Source: JAGQPD01 sp020426865 (GTDB taxonomy: Bacteria > Planctomycetota > Planctomycetia > Pirellulales > Pirellulaceae). Taken from it: DNA of 64,000 nt. The stretch is taken from assembly GCA_041399065.1 (NCBI GenBank), contig JAWKTN010000008.1:248001-312000 (forward strand), written 5' to 3'. Below, piece by piece: positions 36,501 through 51,950 of the stretch. A program made the position numbers and the translations under genes. Position 1 is the first letter of the stretch. Every line of letters begins with the position of its first letter. A model generated the notes under the pieces. The model saw nothing but the letters and a program-made list of their open reading frames with translations. It did no database searches and had not been told where the DNA came from.

Positions 36501-39500
36501 GGTGACGCCCGAGACGCCGGCCACCGTGCCACTGATGTCACCGGCTGACACCATCGTCACACTACCGAGATTGCCAACCGACTGAATCGCAATCGCATCT
36601 TGCTCAACGACTTGAATTGTTCCGTCATTCAAGGTTACACCGTCGGCCGCGAAATTATGGACGTCCAGATCGCCCAGGACGTGACCACTGCTGTCCAGTA
36701 CGATGCTGCGCACGGCATTGCTAACGGTGGCCAGACGCGTCCCCCCGGAAACGGCAAGGATTCCCGAGTCAGTAATATTGCCATTGGTTTGAACCGACAG
36801 CTGACCCGCCGAACTTGTGCCGGCAAGGTCGATCGTTCCAATGACAACCAACTCCGTGGCCCCGACGGTGTTGAATTCAACCGCCCGCAATTGGATCTGG
36901 TCTCCTGACGCAGTTCCTAGATCTACCGTATCGGCGATCAACGTCGCACGACTGACCACCCGCAGCGCGGCATTGTTGGCATTGTCGATGGTCGATGATG
37001 ATGCGAGAACAAACGTATGTAGGCTGCTGTCACCAACCAGCGTGACGCTGCTATCTGCTTCGATCGACACAAGGGTACCGTTCGCGGTCAGCTCCGACAA
37101 CGACAGCACTGCGGCACCATTACCGAGATTCACATGCGCGGCAGAGACGTCAACCAGCCCTGAGACCATGGTCATGGTCGCCGCGTCGTCTTCCACACCG
37201 TCGACCGCAATTAATCGCAGATTGTCGCAGGAATTGGCACCGGTGATCTTCAACAGACTGTCATCGGCGATGGCCACATCTCCGGTCGTCGCGAATGTGA
37301 TCATACCGGCGTGCCACGTTGCGTTGCTTGCCGCAGCTGCAATGATACCATCTTGGAGACCGACGATGATGTCGCCTCCTGCCGTGCTGACAAGCGTCGC
37401 CAGACCATCGATCGAAAATTGGTCGGAAGAAGAGTCGGGGGAATCTTGATTACTGTCATCAGCCAGAACGATGGTACCGGCCGCGGTAATCGTCGCGTCT
37501 CCGGCAACGACAAGCGACGCATCGTCTATCGTCGTAACGTCCCCGCCAGATGTCAGGTTCACATTGCCGCCGCTGTTGGGCCCCGCCAGGACTGTCGCCG
37601 TGGAATGGACCAGCTTGACATTACCTGGCGAGTGAAACTCCAACGATCCCGTCGTAAACGCATTGGCGACCGATGAGCTATTGTCGATTGTAATCGTGGC
37701 ACCGGTGAAGACCGCTGAGCCGGTGACATGCAGCATAGCGCCGGCATTATCAAAGACCCCGCCCGATGACTCGATTGTCAGATTTGCGGCTAAGTTGTTA
37801 CCCGTAAGGTTCGTGCCATCATTCTCGTGCAGCTCCACCGATCCGGAAGACGTGAAACGGATGGCGCCGAATCGCACATCGTCGTCGGAGAACGTACCCA
37901 GTAGTACGTCGTGCGTTCCGGCGTCAATGACCGTTGTGCCGCCGATCACCAGCGTTGCACCAGCTGCCGACCGTACAACTCCGCCAGCCTGTACCGTCAA
38001 ATTGCCAGTCGCTTCGAGTTGTTCGAAGTCGATGCCGCCGTTGATGAAAACTAGCTGCACATCGCGGATCCCGGTGGCTCCAAACGAAACAGCAGCATTC
38101 GAACTGTCGTTGCGAACGAAGACGTCGCGTACCGTGCCTGCGATCGCAATCAGTCCATCAAATTGATTACCGGACTGAGTAAGCATGATGTCCGCGGCAG
38201 GGTCGCTCGTTGTTAAATCCGTGGTACCGGTCACGCTGGCCGACGAGGTTTGCGTGATGCTTCCCGCTGACTGCAGCGTCAGCTCAGTAACATTAATATC
38301 ACGCAATTCGGTCGCGGAGGATTCATTAATGGCAAATGACCCGCCATCCAGAGAGAGGCTGCCAAAATTGATACTGGAACCGGCGTGTTGGCCGATGGTC
38401 GCCGATACGGCTGACAGCACCGCCGCGCCACTGACATTGAGATTGTGACCTGTTTGGTCGACGATGCCAGCGGTGGAGCTTAGCTCGAGTTGTCCGGCAA
38501 TGTTGTTACCTTCCAAAACAATGCCGTTGTCCTCATGGATGCGCACGCGTCCGGCGGGAGATTGGAAGGAGAGCGACCCGAAGACAGTGCGGCCATTGGA
38601 GGCATCTCCGTCGTTCGCGCCTCCGACGCGTACTCCCACGTCAATATCCTGGCCATTGCCGGCTACAAACAACGCGCCGCCTTCTACCGTGAGCTTGTCA
38701 CCCGCACTGCCACCGTTGTTGGTGGGGTCATCGACGAGCTGAATCGCACCAGAGGCCGTAAACGAGGCGTCCCCCGCAATGACGACCGCCGCGTTGTCAG
38801 AGTCCGAGATACTACCACCAGCTGACAGTTGCGTACTTGCTGCGCCACTGACGCCGGCCAGAATGATATCGTTGACATCAGCAATAGCGACAGTGCCGGA
38901 ACTATTGAATCGCAACGAACCGGAATCGAATGGACCGGCAACCTGAATGGAATTTGCCGAGAATTCAGCCAACCCAACGACGTTGACGTCCGCACTTGTT
39001 GACACAATCGTCGTGCCTTGCAGGTCCAAACTACCCGCCAGATTCACTCCTTGCAGCAAAACTGCGTTGTTCTGCAGGATCTGCACGTGGTTCGCTGAAT
39101 TGAAGGTCGTGGCCGCCAGGTTGTTGTCTTGGTCGAGAACAATCGAGTTACCACGAAACGAGGCAAGTGACGTGGCTTTCAGGGACGTCGCCGCGACCTG
39201 GGTGATATCCCCCGTCGCGATCAGCGTCAGGTCGTCCGTGTCGTTCGCGCCGTCAAGGGCCACATTGCCGTCGACCGCGACGCGGACGTCGCCGCCGATG
39301 GCATTGAACGTCAGTTGTCCCAGCAACACGTCTGCGTCCGAAGCAACGACCGGACTTCCGCCCGATGCAACTACCCCGACCCAGATGTGCTGATTGGCGG
39401 CGGCGGAGAATTTCGCCAACCCGCCAACGTCAAGCCGATCACCACCCCCCAACGCGCCGTTGCCATTCCCATCGTCGGCCAACGTAATATCGGTCGCTTG

Positions 39501-42500
39501 AAAATCGGCACTACCGGCGATAACGATGGCGACATCCTCGGCATCGGACAAGCTACCCGCGGCAATGATCGTCGCAGACGAGGCCGAACTACTGCCGGCG
39601 ATCGTAATATTGCCCACTGCAGTCAGGTCCAGGTTGCCGATGTCGACGAACTGCAGCCCCCCAAACTGAAGTACCGCTCCGTTGTCGCCGAGCGTAACAT
39701 CGGCGCCGTTGCTATCGATCGACAATACGCCGCCAACATTGATCGTTGCCCCCACGTCATCGGTGATTGCCCCGCCACTTTCCAATGTCAAAGCCCCGGT
39801 GAGCGTGAACGAGGGAAGATTGATCGCGGAGTTGACAAAGTGCAATTCTACATCCGCGAATCCCGCCGTCAGCAACGACAGGTCGACGGTGGTAGCATTG
39901 TTGAAGATGGCGACATTGCCACCATCACCGATAATCGATAGATTCGCCATGTCGTTAGCGGGATTCAAAAGACTGATGTCTGACCCCGCAACTTGCAAAT
40001 TGAATGTCGCGTTTGTAGACGTAACGGCGTGCGATGGACTTACAGTTCCCTGTTGGATATTACCTCGCGATCCCAATAGCAAGGTCTGGGCGTCGATCCC
40101 GGTGATGGTGGTATCGTCGGCTTCGAAGACCGTCACGCTGGTGGCTTGCGATGCCCCGGCAACGGCGAGTGTGCCAAACGCGAACCTTGCCGATGTCGCG
40201 TCCCCAAGCACAACGGTCGGTGCCCACAAGGTCGTAGCCCCTGCTACGTTGAGGGTTGTCGCTGGTTGATCCGCAATCGCCACAGTGCTCGCCAATGCAA
40301 GCGTATCTGCAGCCGAGTCACCGATCAACGTCAAGGCCGTATCAGCGAAAGCCCTCACGCCAGCCGATGAAGCGAAGCGCAGCTGATTTAGTATCAGGTC
40401 CGAATCGGCCGCACTTCCGTCGCCGACGTGTACCCCAAGGTCGATTCCGTTGGGGGCGACAAAAACAGCGACCCCGTCGACTCGAAGCGATTCACCGCCG
40501 GCGAGGTCCGCATCGTCTAACAGCTGAATACTCGTCCCAGCCGTGAAGTTCGCGTCGCCCGTGACGACGAGCGTCATGCCTTCTTCGTTATCGATCGACA
40601 AATCGGTGACAATTTCTACGGCGTTGGCGGTGTTGTCTCCAACCAGTGTAATCGCATCGTCGGAACGAAGGACAACATCGCCGGTATTTGTCGCAAATGT
40701 AGCTCGATTCACTTGAACGTTCGCGGAGCTTGCCGTCACTCCGTCGGACCCCACGAAAATGTTGCCGTTACTGATAAAATGTGCGAGCCCACCCACGGCA
40801 AAACTGTCGACGGAGTCGCCGTCGGCATCGTCCGCAATAACGATCCCCGAGTTGCCCGTAATCTGAGCGTCAAGCTGAACCGAGATCTGTGCATCGTCCT
40901 TGGTCGAAACAGCGCCGCTGGAATTGACGACCAGACTTCCCAAAATGTCGAGGTTTGGCAGCGACAACGAGTTTGTGAAAGTGAACGTCGCGTTCCCGTT
41001 GGTCACCAGCGAACCGCCTCCAAACAATGTCGGCCCCGCGTGCAGGGAGCTCAAGTCCAAGTCATGTAACGTTCCAATCAGATCGATGCTGCCCGACAGA
41101 TCGTTCGACGCGTCATTCAACAGCACATCACCGACTGCGTTTGTCAGCTCCAATGTCAGATCGCTGGAAATATTGATCGTCGTGCCAGCCACCTGCTCAA
41201 CGTCGCCGTCGGACGATAGCCGTAGGGACGCAACGTTGATGTCTCGCAACAATGTACTGTCATCTTCTCGCACAATGGCCGATTGCCCAGGAGCTACAAT
41301 CGAAAGCGATCCGAAATTCGTGAAGGCCGCCACATCGTTTCCCGCACCGTCCACCCCCACGCGAATATCGCCGGTACCTGTCACCGAAAACAGACCGGCC
41401 ACAACAAACTGGTCAACACCGTCTCCGTCCGCGTCACTGGCGACATTGACTAATCCGCCCGCGTCCAAAATGGCATCTTGCATAATGTTGACAACGGCAT
41501 CATCAAGCGTAGTGATGTCGCCGGCCGATGAGACGGTCAGCGTCCCTTGGGCGGCGACGCTTGGCAGTGCGATATCACTGGAGAAATCGAGCGTTACATT
41601 GCCTGTCGCCGTGAGTGCACCGGCGCCGAATGTAGTCGGGCCAATGTGCTGAGACGCGAAATAGATATTGCGTGCATTTCCGAAGACACTGATCGAACCG
41701 GACAGATCATTGCTGGACTCGCTCAATATGATATCGCTACCGGCCGCCTGCAGCGTGACGATCAACGCATTGGCCACATTCAAGTTGGTCGCCGGCGTCT
41801 GTGTGATACTGCCGTCGCTGGACACCTGCACGGTGTTCCCGGATATCCCTAGAAGCGACATATCGTCATCTTCGTGCACGAAAATGTTGGCGGAACTTGA
41901 CACGGCAATTTGACCAAACTGCGTTGCGGCATCCGACGGACTCCCCCCGCCATCGGCGCCAACCCGAACGTCGCCACCGGCTGAGAAGCTGGCAACACCA
42001 ACAACTATCAATTCCTCGATACCGAAACCATTAACATCGTCGGCCAAGGTAATCACTCCGCCGATGCTGGTAAAAAACGCATTTCCGGTAACACCAATCT
42101 GCGCGTCGGCAATGTTCCTTATGTCCCCATTGGACGTAACATGAAGCTGCCCGCCAACATCAAGACTTGGCAAATCCAGGCTGTCCTCGAAATCAAGCAG
42201 GGCATTGCCCGTCGTCGATATGGTCCCGGCAACGAAGCTCGTCGCACCGATGTGTTGCGACGACAGATGCAAGTCCCGCACGCTACCTGCAAGAGCGATG
42301 GAGCCAGACAAGTCATTGAGGGGATTCGCCAGGATGATATCTCCTGTTGCCCCGGACACCTGCAAGGACAATGACGTACCAACGTCGATGGCTCCGGCGC
42401 CAACCTGATTGATGCCCACAGTTGACCACAACAAGAGACTGTCGACGTTGGCCGCATCGATCGCAATCTCGGCGTCTTCGTACAACGCGGCCGAGCCCGT

Positions 42501-45500
42501 GAGCGTTGTAAACGACACCTGCGCCAAATCGACATTGGCCGCCGACGCGCCTCCGCCGGCAACCTGCCCCACCGCAATACTGCCACCGGCATTGAAGGTC
42601 GATTGCCCAAGCACCATCAACGAATCAATGCCATCCAGGCCCACATCGTCGGCAAGCACAATATTGCCAGTCGTGCTCGTAAATGATGCGTTGGCAGTTA
42701 CGCCGATTTGACTGTCGTCAACGGTCGAAATATCTCCACCTGCGATTACAGCGAGTGATCCGGTAACATTATTGGAAGTCAGAGCCAAGGCACCATCGAC
42801 AGTGACGGCAAAACTTCCGGTCGTGTCCAGACCGTCTGTCGTAAGCGATGTGAGACCGCTGTTGCCCGATGTCAGAGCGATCCCCGTTGACATTCCTGAT
42901 ATCGTTACGCTATTCGATAGATCATCACCAGCCAATTGGACGTTGCCGATTGCTCCCAACAGCCGGATATCTAGAGAACTTGCAATGTCGATGACCCCGG
43001 TGCCACTCGCCGCATTACCAATGGAATCAGGCGTTATGAGGGTAAGGCCAGTTGCGGACACGGCATCCAAGGCAATACTTGCATCTTCGGAGATCACCGT
43101 CGTGCCACCAAGCGCAACAACGCTGATATCGCCAAATTGAGTGGTAGCGCTGGAATCGTTGCCACTTGCCGTCACGCCAACGCGAGTGGCACCGCCCGAT
43201 TCAAACCGTACGGCACCATCGACGATCAGCTGGTCCGTATTGGATGGCGTCCCATTGTCTGCCAGGACAATGGATGTTGAGGCGTTGAAGATTGCGTCTC
43301 CCAGCACATGAAGGGTCGTGCCGTTCAGATCCGACAACGCTCCTGCGTTCGACGTTAGCTCGAGATTGCCGCTTATGGCTGCCAGATTGAAAGCCAAATC
43401 ATCTTCGGACGTGACCTTCAGACGCACAAGTGCATTCGCCAGGTCGCCCTCGAGCGTCGTTAAGCCGCTGTGCATCGTGACGATGTCGACCGAGTCGTAG
43501 ACACCTTGAAGAACGACAGTGGGTGAGAGGTCATTTGCATTGGTGAGCGTTATCGTGCCCGGCACGTCCATTGCGATCGTTGTGCTATTTGCAACCGTAA
43601 TTGTGTCCACCGCGTGCTGAGCGATCGACGAATCGCCAACCAATACGAGCGTCCCAACGTCGACGACTCCGACCGACACCGCATCGTCTTCGTTGAGTAC
43701 CGCTGCCGCGGCCGTATCGAACAAGACGGCACCCGATGCGGTCACGCCCGCCCCGCTATCGACACCGCTGACCTCAGCACCGACAAGTATCATTCCCGCG
43801 GCCTGAAACGATGCGTCGCCGACGATGGAGAGTTGATCGAGGGCATTGTCGGCCAGGATGATCGTTCCCGCATTGGAAATAAATGTCGCTCCATTGCCAG
43901 CGAGAATGTGCGAGCCGGCAGTATCAGAGATATTGCCACTCCCCTGGACGGATAACGCACCGCCTACATTAAGTGACGCCAACACGACGCTGCTCTGCGT
44001 AAAGTTGAGCGTAACATCGCCGGAGAACACACCCGGCATCACTAACGCTGTCGGTGACAATTGTTCCGACGTCAGAGAAAGATTATTGACGTCACCGACG
44101 ATCTTCACACTCGGCGACAAGTCATTGGCCTGATCTAGGGTGATATTGCGAGAAGCACCGAGAACGTTGATTTCTACGGCAGTTATTGCCGTGACGCCGC
44201 TGGCCGTCTGAGTAACATCTCCGTCGGAAAACAGCAGCAGCGAGTCCACAACGACGCTCCCCAATTGCGTCGATGCATCCTCGCCGATTCTTGCCGCATC
44301 GCCAACGGCGAGGTTCACAGTTCCAAGCTGGACCGTGGCATCGTTCACCGCTCCGGCCGCTGAAACACCAACCCGCAAGGAACCACCGGCAGTCAGCGTT
44401 GCGCTGCCAGTGACTGTGAATACCTCACCACCATCCAGGCCCGCATCGTCCGCCAGAATAACATCGGCGTTGGTCGATGTAATCGTGGCATTTCCGCTGA
44501 CGGCGATCTGCGAATTGGCAAGGGTTGTCACGTCGTTTCTCGCCGTGACGATCAGGTCGCCGCCAACCGTCATCGTATCCAACGCGATGCTGGTCTGGGA
44601 GAAGTTCAGTGTGACATCATTGAAGTTCGTCCCGATTATGCCTGTCGTGTCCAATGCCGATGCCGCACTGTTTATCGACGCCAACTTTAGGTCGTTTACG
44701 TCGCCGGCAACGCTGACACTCGCCGACAAGTCGTTTGTTGCTTCATCTAAATCGATGTTATGCCCCGACTGACGCAGTGACACCGTCAACCGATCGGAAA
44801 TCGTGATGCCGTTCGAGTCCTGCCCGACGTTGCCATCCGCACTAAGCGCAACATCACGTGCCGACACACCACTTAGAATCATATCGTCGTCTTCGTGGAC
44901 GACGACAACGCTTGTTACTCCAGTGGTCGTCAGGCTAAGCGAACCAAAGGTTGCGTTTACGTCGGTAAGGTCAGAACTGGCGAATCCCAAGTGGATGTCG
45001 TTGAAGGCCGTGAATGTCGCGGCCTGGACGACCGTAATGGCCCCGACGTCGTCCAGATCGGCATCATCGCCCAGGGCGATCGACCCCTGTGTCGACGTGA
45101 ACGTGGCATTGCCGGAGACTTGAACGACGGCGTCTTCGACATCCGCGATATCGAATTTGGCCACGACCGTCAGGTCACCGCCTACGTCCATGTCCTCCAG
45201 GTTGATGCTGGCTTCTGCGAACGATAGGATGACATTCTGCAATTGACCTGCCGTCACCCCTGCCATGTCGATCGTTGGCGTACCCACGTCCATTGAAGCG
45301 AGAGTTACATCACGTGCATTACCGGCGACGCTGATATCGGTTGACAGATGGTTCGTCCCTTCGGCTAGAAGAATGTCACTACCGATGCTGTTGACGGTCA
45401 GGTTAAGTGCACTATTGACGCTCACTCCTATCGCATCCTGATCGATTCCAGTCGCGGCACTGAGTATGAGGCTATCGACATTCACCTCACTTAACGTTGC

Positions 45501-48500
45501 TACGCCATCCTCGTAGACCGTGGCTGATGCACCCGCGGCGACAATCGCAATGGCACCAAACTGCGTGTCCGCATTCGAGTTCGCTCCGCCGGATGTCACG
45601 CCGATCCGCACATTCCCTCCGGCTACAAAACGGGCCACACCGACGACCGTCACGCGGTCGCTTCCCGTTCCATTGGGATCATCGCCCAAAGTAATTGTAT
45701 CGGAGGCATCGGCGCCAGCGTCGAAGATCGCCTCACCACCCACATCGATCACGGTACCATCGCTATCTGCGATCAAGCCCTCGGTAGTTACATTCAGATC
45801 ACCAGCAACATCGAGACTTCCTAGTGTCACGCTCCCGACAAAGTCGAGATCGACATTGCCAGTCGCGGCGAAGGTCGGTCCCCCAACCGTGGTCGCCAGG
45901 ACTCGCTGCGATACAAGATGCACGTTATTCCAGCTACCCGCGAGCGTGATCGAACTGGACAGTTCGTTGGTCGCGGTAGTTAAGGCAAGGTCGGCGGCGC
46001 TGCTGCTGCCGGTCAGCGTCAGGCTGTTTTGAATGTCCACGGCAAAGCCCGCAGACTGCCCTACCGTGCCTCCAGACAGCAGCGAGAAGTTTCCAACGTC
46101 AATGTCTTCCAGCACCGTTGCAACATCACTACGAATCACAGCGGAGCCCAGGTGGGCTGCTACGCTCAATCGTCCAAAACTCGTATTAGCTGCCGAATCA
46201 GCACCACCCGCAGTCACGCCAACCCGCACGGCCGTGGCATCAAATGTCGCCTCGGCTCCCACGGTCAGGGCATCGCCAGCGACCGCGCCAGGATCATCTG
46301 CCAATATGATCGTCCCTCCGGACGACGCGTATGTGACATTCCCGCCAATCTGCATCGCGGCACCGTCAACGTCGGAGATACCGCCTGTCGCGAATACGAC
46401 TAGCGAACCCGGCATGAGTATGGACGTCAACACAACTGACGAATTGGTGAAGTTCAGATTGGCCGATGCGAGCACGTTGCCGGTGATGCCCGACGTGTCA
46501 ACGGTCGTCATTGGACCCGTTTTCGACTGCAACTGAAGTATCCCAACCGGACCGCTGACCGTAATGTCGCCTGACAACAGGTTGTTGAGCGTTGGCTCGG
46601 CAAGGATGATGCTACTGCCGCTACTGGTGGTTTCCAGAGTGAGCGAGGTCGCGATTTGGATTGGCGTGGATGACTGCTCGATATTACCGTGAGACGACAA
46701 CGTCAGTGCGTCGACATCGACGGCGTCGAGCATGGTGCTATTATCTTCTCGAATGTACACATCGCCGGGCGTGTCAAGTACTAGACTTCCAAACGTGGTA
46801 GTACGGGTACTCGCCGTTCCATCAGAGATTACGCCAACTCGAATGTCACCCGCGGCATGGAACGTCGCAATGGTTCCGACCGTCAGGTGACCAAGCCCTC
46901 CAACGCCAGTGTCGTCGACCAACGTGATCGCACCCGCAGTAGACGTAAACGTCGCAGTCGTGGCAATCTGCAATTGGGCATCTGCAGTATCGGTGACGTT
47001 GCCCTCGGCCGTAACCGTTAGCGAACCCGTGGTTGCTATCGAATCCAACACCAACGGAGCATTCGCGAACGACAAAACGATATCTTCGGCAGTGACTCCG
47101 GTCACGTCAATCGTCGCAGCATTGGAGTTACCTGAAACCAACGTTAGATCACGAACCTGTTGAATGACGGATATCGACGTTGAGAGATCGTTACCAGTGT
47201 CACCCAATAGGATATCGGAACTAGCGGCGGTCGAACCAATAACAAGTGCCGAGTTGATATCAAGCACGCCGCTCACCTGAGTAATCGAACCCGACGCCGT
47301 AAGCGTCAGCGTATCGGCGCTGACAGCACCAAGCGTCATGCTCGCATCTTCATGAACCAGCGAAGTCGTGGGCGTGACGGCATTGACGGAGTTGATCGAC
47401 AGCTGGCCGAAATTGGTCGTGGCCAACGAATTGATACCGGCACCGTCTACCCCCACACGTATGTCGCCCGTCGCGATCAGGCTCGTCGTGCCCGTGACCG
47501 TAAACGAATTGATTCCATCGTTATCGGAATCCTCCGCCAGCGTGATCGTCCCCGCGGCAGCGTCGACAATTGCGTTGCCGGTTATCGTAACGATGGCGTC
47601 CGCCGTATTGGTGATTGAACCGGCGGACCGTAGGAAGAGCCCATCGGAGACCAGCCCCGCGATCGTGGTGCTGTTATCTTCGCTTATCGCAGTAACGCCG
47701 GCAATTGTCGCTACGTTCAGCGTGCCAAACTGCACCGTCGCTCCCGTGTCAACGCCCAGTGCGGTCGCACCGACGCGAATATCTCCGGTCGCCTGAAACT
47801 GTGCGTTACCGCCAACGACCCAAGTTTCCACATTGTTGTTCAGGGCATCGTCGGCCAGGACAATCGAGCCCGCGGTGGTCGCAACAACGGCGTCTCCGGT
47901 AACATTGACCGTGGAGTCAGCGAACGTCAAGATATTGGCCGACGAACCAAGCCGCAGCACGCCGGTAACGTCCATCGGACCCACGCTCATATCGTTGTCT
48001 TCAAAAACGGAGACAGAACCACCTGACGTCGTGGCAGCGATCGAGCCTAGCTGCACGTTCGCGCCAGTACCAACACCGCCGAGCGTGGCGCCTACCAGGA
48101 TATTGCCGGTGGACGATGCCGCGAGCCGCCCCGTAACGTGTAGCACGTCGTCATTTTGATTATCGCTATCCTCACCCAATACAACCTGACCGCTGGACGT
48201 GGCAACCGTCATGTTCCCCGCGACGTCGACTGTCGTATCATTCAGCTGCCGAATGTTGCCGCCGGCATTGATTGTCAAATCGCCGCCAACGTGAAGATTT
48301 GGGATATCAAAATCTGCACTGCTAAATGCCAGAGAGACATCGCCGAAGGGAATGATCGAAGAATCGGGCAGGGAAAGTGTCGGCTTGGTATTGTTGACAG
48401 AGGTCAACGTAAGATTATTGACAGTTCCAGTTCCGGTGATATTCGTGGAGAGGTCGTTGGAGGTGGTGCCCAGCAATACATTGGCGGCGGGGCCGGTGAT

Positions 48501-51500
48501 ATCGAACGTCGTGGCGACGGCAGCCTGAATGTCACCTGCAACCTGCCCGATCGTCCCAGCGGAGGAAAGGAACAGCGTATCGACATCCACGCTTGCAAGC
48601 TGCGTACCGTCGCTCTCGTGAATCCGCGTGACCGTGGAATTAGTCCCGTCAGTGACATTCAATATTAAGGTGCCGAATTGCACGATTGCCGACGTATTGA
48701 CACCACCGGGAGTCACACCCACGAGGACATCATCCGTGGCAACGAAGGTTGCAGAGCCGGTCACGATCAACTGGTCTGTCACGGTGGACGAGCTATCCTG
48801 GGCCAGCGTAATTGTTCCTTCGGCCGAATCGAACGTCGCGTTGCCACCAACAGTGATGACGATATCCTCCGCCTGTGTGATTTCGTGCCGAGTATCCACG
48901 TGTAGATCATTGGCAACGTGCATGGTGTCGAGCTGCAAACTGGCGTTAGCAAAATCGAGCGTAACACTAGAAAAGTCGCCGCCGTCGACGCCGGACAACG
49001 AGAGGATCGCCGCGGCGGAACTGCCGGAAAGCAGATGCAGATCATTCACCTTCCCCGCCACGAACATACTATCGGCAAGGTCGTTATTGGCTGAATCGAG
49101 GATGATATCTGTGGCGTCAGGCGCCGTTACCTTCCATGAGCTTTGCGTGGCAACGACGACATCGCCGATGCCCGAATCCGTAATGCTGCCAAGCGCGGAA
49201 ACGACAACTACGTTGGCGGATAACGAGTCAATCACGATGTCCGCGTCGTGATGAACGATTACGCCCGAGCCGGAGATTGACACCGACCCAAACTGAGCTG
49301 TTGCCTGAGACGCAAGGTCGTCGACCCGGGCACCGATCCGCACATCATTGGCGGATGTAAAATCAGCGGAGCCGGCGACGACAAAACTATCGCCATTGCC
49401 GTCGTCGCCCGGGTCGTCCGCCAGCACGATGTCGCCACTGGCGATGAAGATCGCATCACCGGTCACGGCGATCATCGCATCACTGGAATCATCGATCGTG
49501 CCTGACGAACGCAAGCGGATCGTTCCGGTGATTGACGACGAATCCAATACCGTATTCCCGTCTTCGGCAATCGTCGCGCCGCCAGAAGTGGTATCGATCG
49601 CGAGTGAACCGAACGACGCGGTGGCACCGGCATCCGTTCCATCCGTTGCCGCGCCCAGCCGAATGGTATCCCCAGCCGATACCCTCAATTGACCGACAAC
49701 GGAGACGGTGTCTCCCGTGTCATTACCCAGCGTGACGGCTGCAGTGGAAATCAATGCTGCATTGTCACCAACGGTCAGCGAGTTATCATCCTGCAATGCG
49801 ATACTACCAGTGGCTTCGGCCAACAGCGAACCCGCGATGGAGCTGTCGACGAAACTGATGCCACCGTCAACAATGACCGATGCGTCCGCACTATTCTGAG
49901 TGGTCACCCCCAAGGCGGCAAATGTCACATTCGCACCAGAATCGACGTCAGACGAATCGATGCCAATGCGAATGGTCGACGTGGCGGCGAAGGTGGCAAC
50001 TCCGGCGACGGTCAACGCGTCAATGTCATTGTCATTGACGTCGTCCGCCAATACAATGCTCCCTCCGGACGTTGAAATGTCGGCATTTCGGCTAATCGCA
50101 ATGACGGCGTCGTCAACTTGTGTGATGTTGCCCGTCGACGAGAGCGTAATATCACCCACAATACTGGAACTGGCCAGGCTGGTGTCCGAGTCTTCGTGAA
50201 CGATTGCGTTGGCTGACGCACCGAGTGTCGTCAACGCGAGGGAGCCGAATGCCGTGTTGGCATCGGAGGCGTTGCCGCCGACGTCTACGCCGATCCGGAT
50301 TTCAGTTTCAGCCGTAAAGGATGCACTTCCTGTCGATACCGTAAAGGAGTTGTCGCCGCCTGCCGCCAGCGGATCGTCCGCGACAACGATCTTGCCCGTG
50401 CTGCTGGTAATACTCGCGTTACCGCTGACCGAGACGCTGGCATCTTGGCCTTGTGTTACATCTCCATTGGCGGTCACATTGAGGTTGCCGCCCACGTTGA
50501 GCGCGGGCAGGACAAACGAAGATTGAGCGAAGATGAGCGTCGCGTTGCCGGATGGCGAAGCAGCACCGCCGGTGAGTGCGAGCGACGGCTGGCTAGTGTT
50601 CACCGACGTTAACTGCAAGTTGGCTACGAGACCATTGACCGTAATGTCGTCGGATAGATCATTCGTGCCCACGTCCAGAATTACCGATTGGGCTGTCGCA
50701 TCGGTCACCATGAACGATGCCGCCGACTCGACCGTTACATCGCCGACTCCTGATTGAGAGATACCACCGTTGGACGAGATGGCGAGCGTTTCCGCTTGGA
50801 TATCGTTTAGAATCGTGGCGCTGTCTTCGTGAATGGTGATGACCGTATCCGTCAGTGCGTTGACGGACGAGACGGAGAGTGAGCCGAAGTTGGTGGTGGC
50901 CGATGAGGCGGCTCCGGCGCCATCGACGCCGACACGAATATCGCTCGTCGCGTCGAATAGAGCTATTCCCGAAATCGACAAGATGTCGGCTGAATTCCCA
51001 TTGGGATCATTGGCGAGAACAATCGCACCGTTGCTCGTCCGAAACGTGCCGTTCGTGCCAACGGTAATGACAGCGTCATCAACTTGCGTGATGTCGCCGA
51101 GTGAATCGATCGTCATGGACGTACTAGACGAAGACGATCCCAATTCGGTCGAGCTGTCTTCTGCGACGGTAATCGATCCGGCACTGCTGGCAAGCTGCAG
51201 AGTTCCGAAATCGGCGGTAGCGGTCGAATTGTCGCCCAAAGTGTCAATGCCGATACGAATGTTTCCAGTCGCGGTGAAGGTGCCGGTACCGCCTACCGTC
51301 AATTCATCGGTGCCCCCGTCACTTCCACTGTCGTCAGCCAACGTAATGATGCCGCTAGAAGTGGTCACGGACATGTCACCATCGATGCTGATGATCGCGT
51401 CGTTCTGTTGCGTTACGTTGCCGCCGGCGACAACCGATAACGCACTTGCGTCGCTCGATGAAAGTACAAGTCCGTTCTGGTCTCGCATCGTGAAGATACC

Positions 51501-51950
51501 AGAATTGACCGACATCGTTCCAAAATCGTTACCGGATCGGTCGAGCACAACAGTATTGGTATCCAATTCGGTCGTTATTGACAGCGTCGTCACGTTGACA
51601 CTGGTTCCTGCCGATTGGGAAATGTTGCCAACGCCGGTCATGGTCACGGCGTTTCGCGCAAACGATTCGTCAAACACGACGGAAATGCCATTACCCAAAT
51701 TGTCGTTGATTACGAGCGTGCTAAAAGCGGATTTTCTGACGGCCACCGTGCTGCCATTGACGTTGGCATCGGACGACGAGCCGCTCCAAACATCGGTTGT
51801 CCCACCGGATAGGGTGAATTCGTACCGCGAGCCAGCATTGTTCTCCGTAATGGTCAGTGTGGTCGAATCCAAGGCATCGAGCGTCAATATCCCTGCACCA
51901 ACCGTGAAGGCGCCGTCGAGCACAAGGCGATCTTCCAGACGGCGCAACGA
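33576..51950 (-). repeat. Diverged tandem repeats of ~315 bp within the giant gene
   Basis: The encoded protein repeats with a period of about 105 residues over most of its length, as described for the giant protein. At DNA level copies are diverged rather than identical, so the array looks old and unlikely to collapse in assembly. Confidence 0.7.
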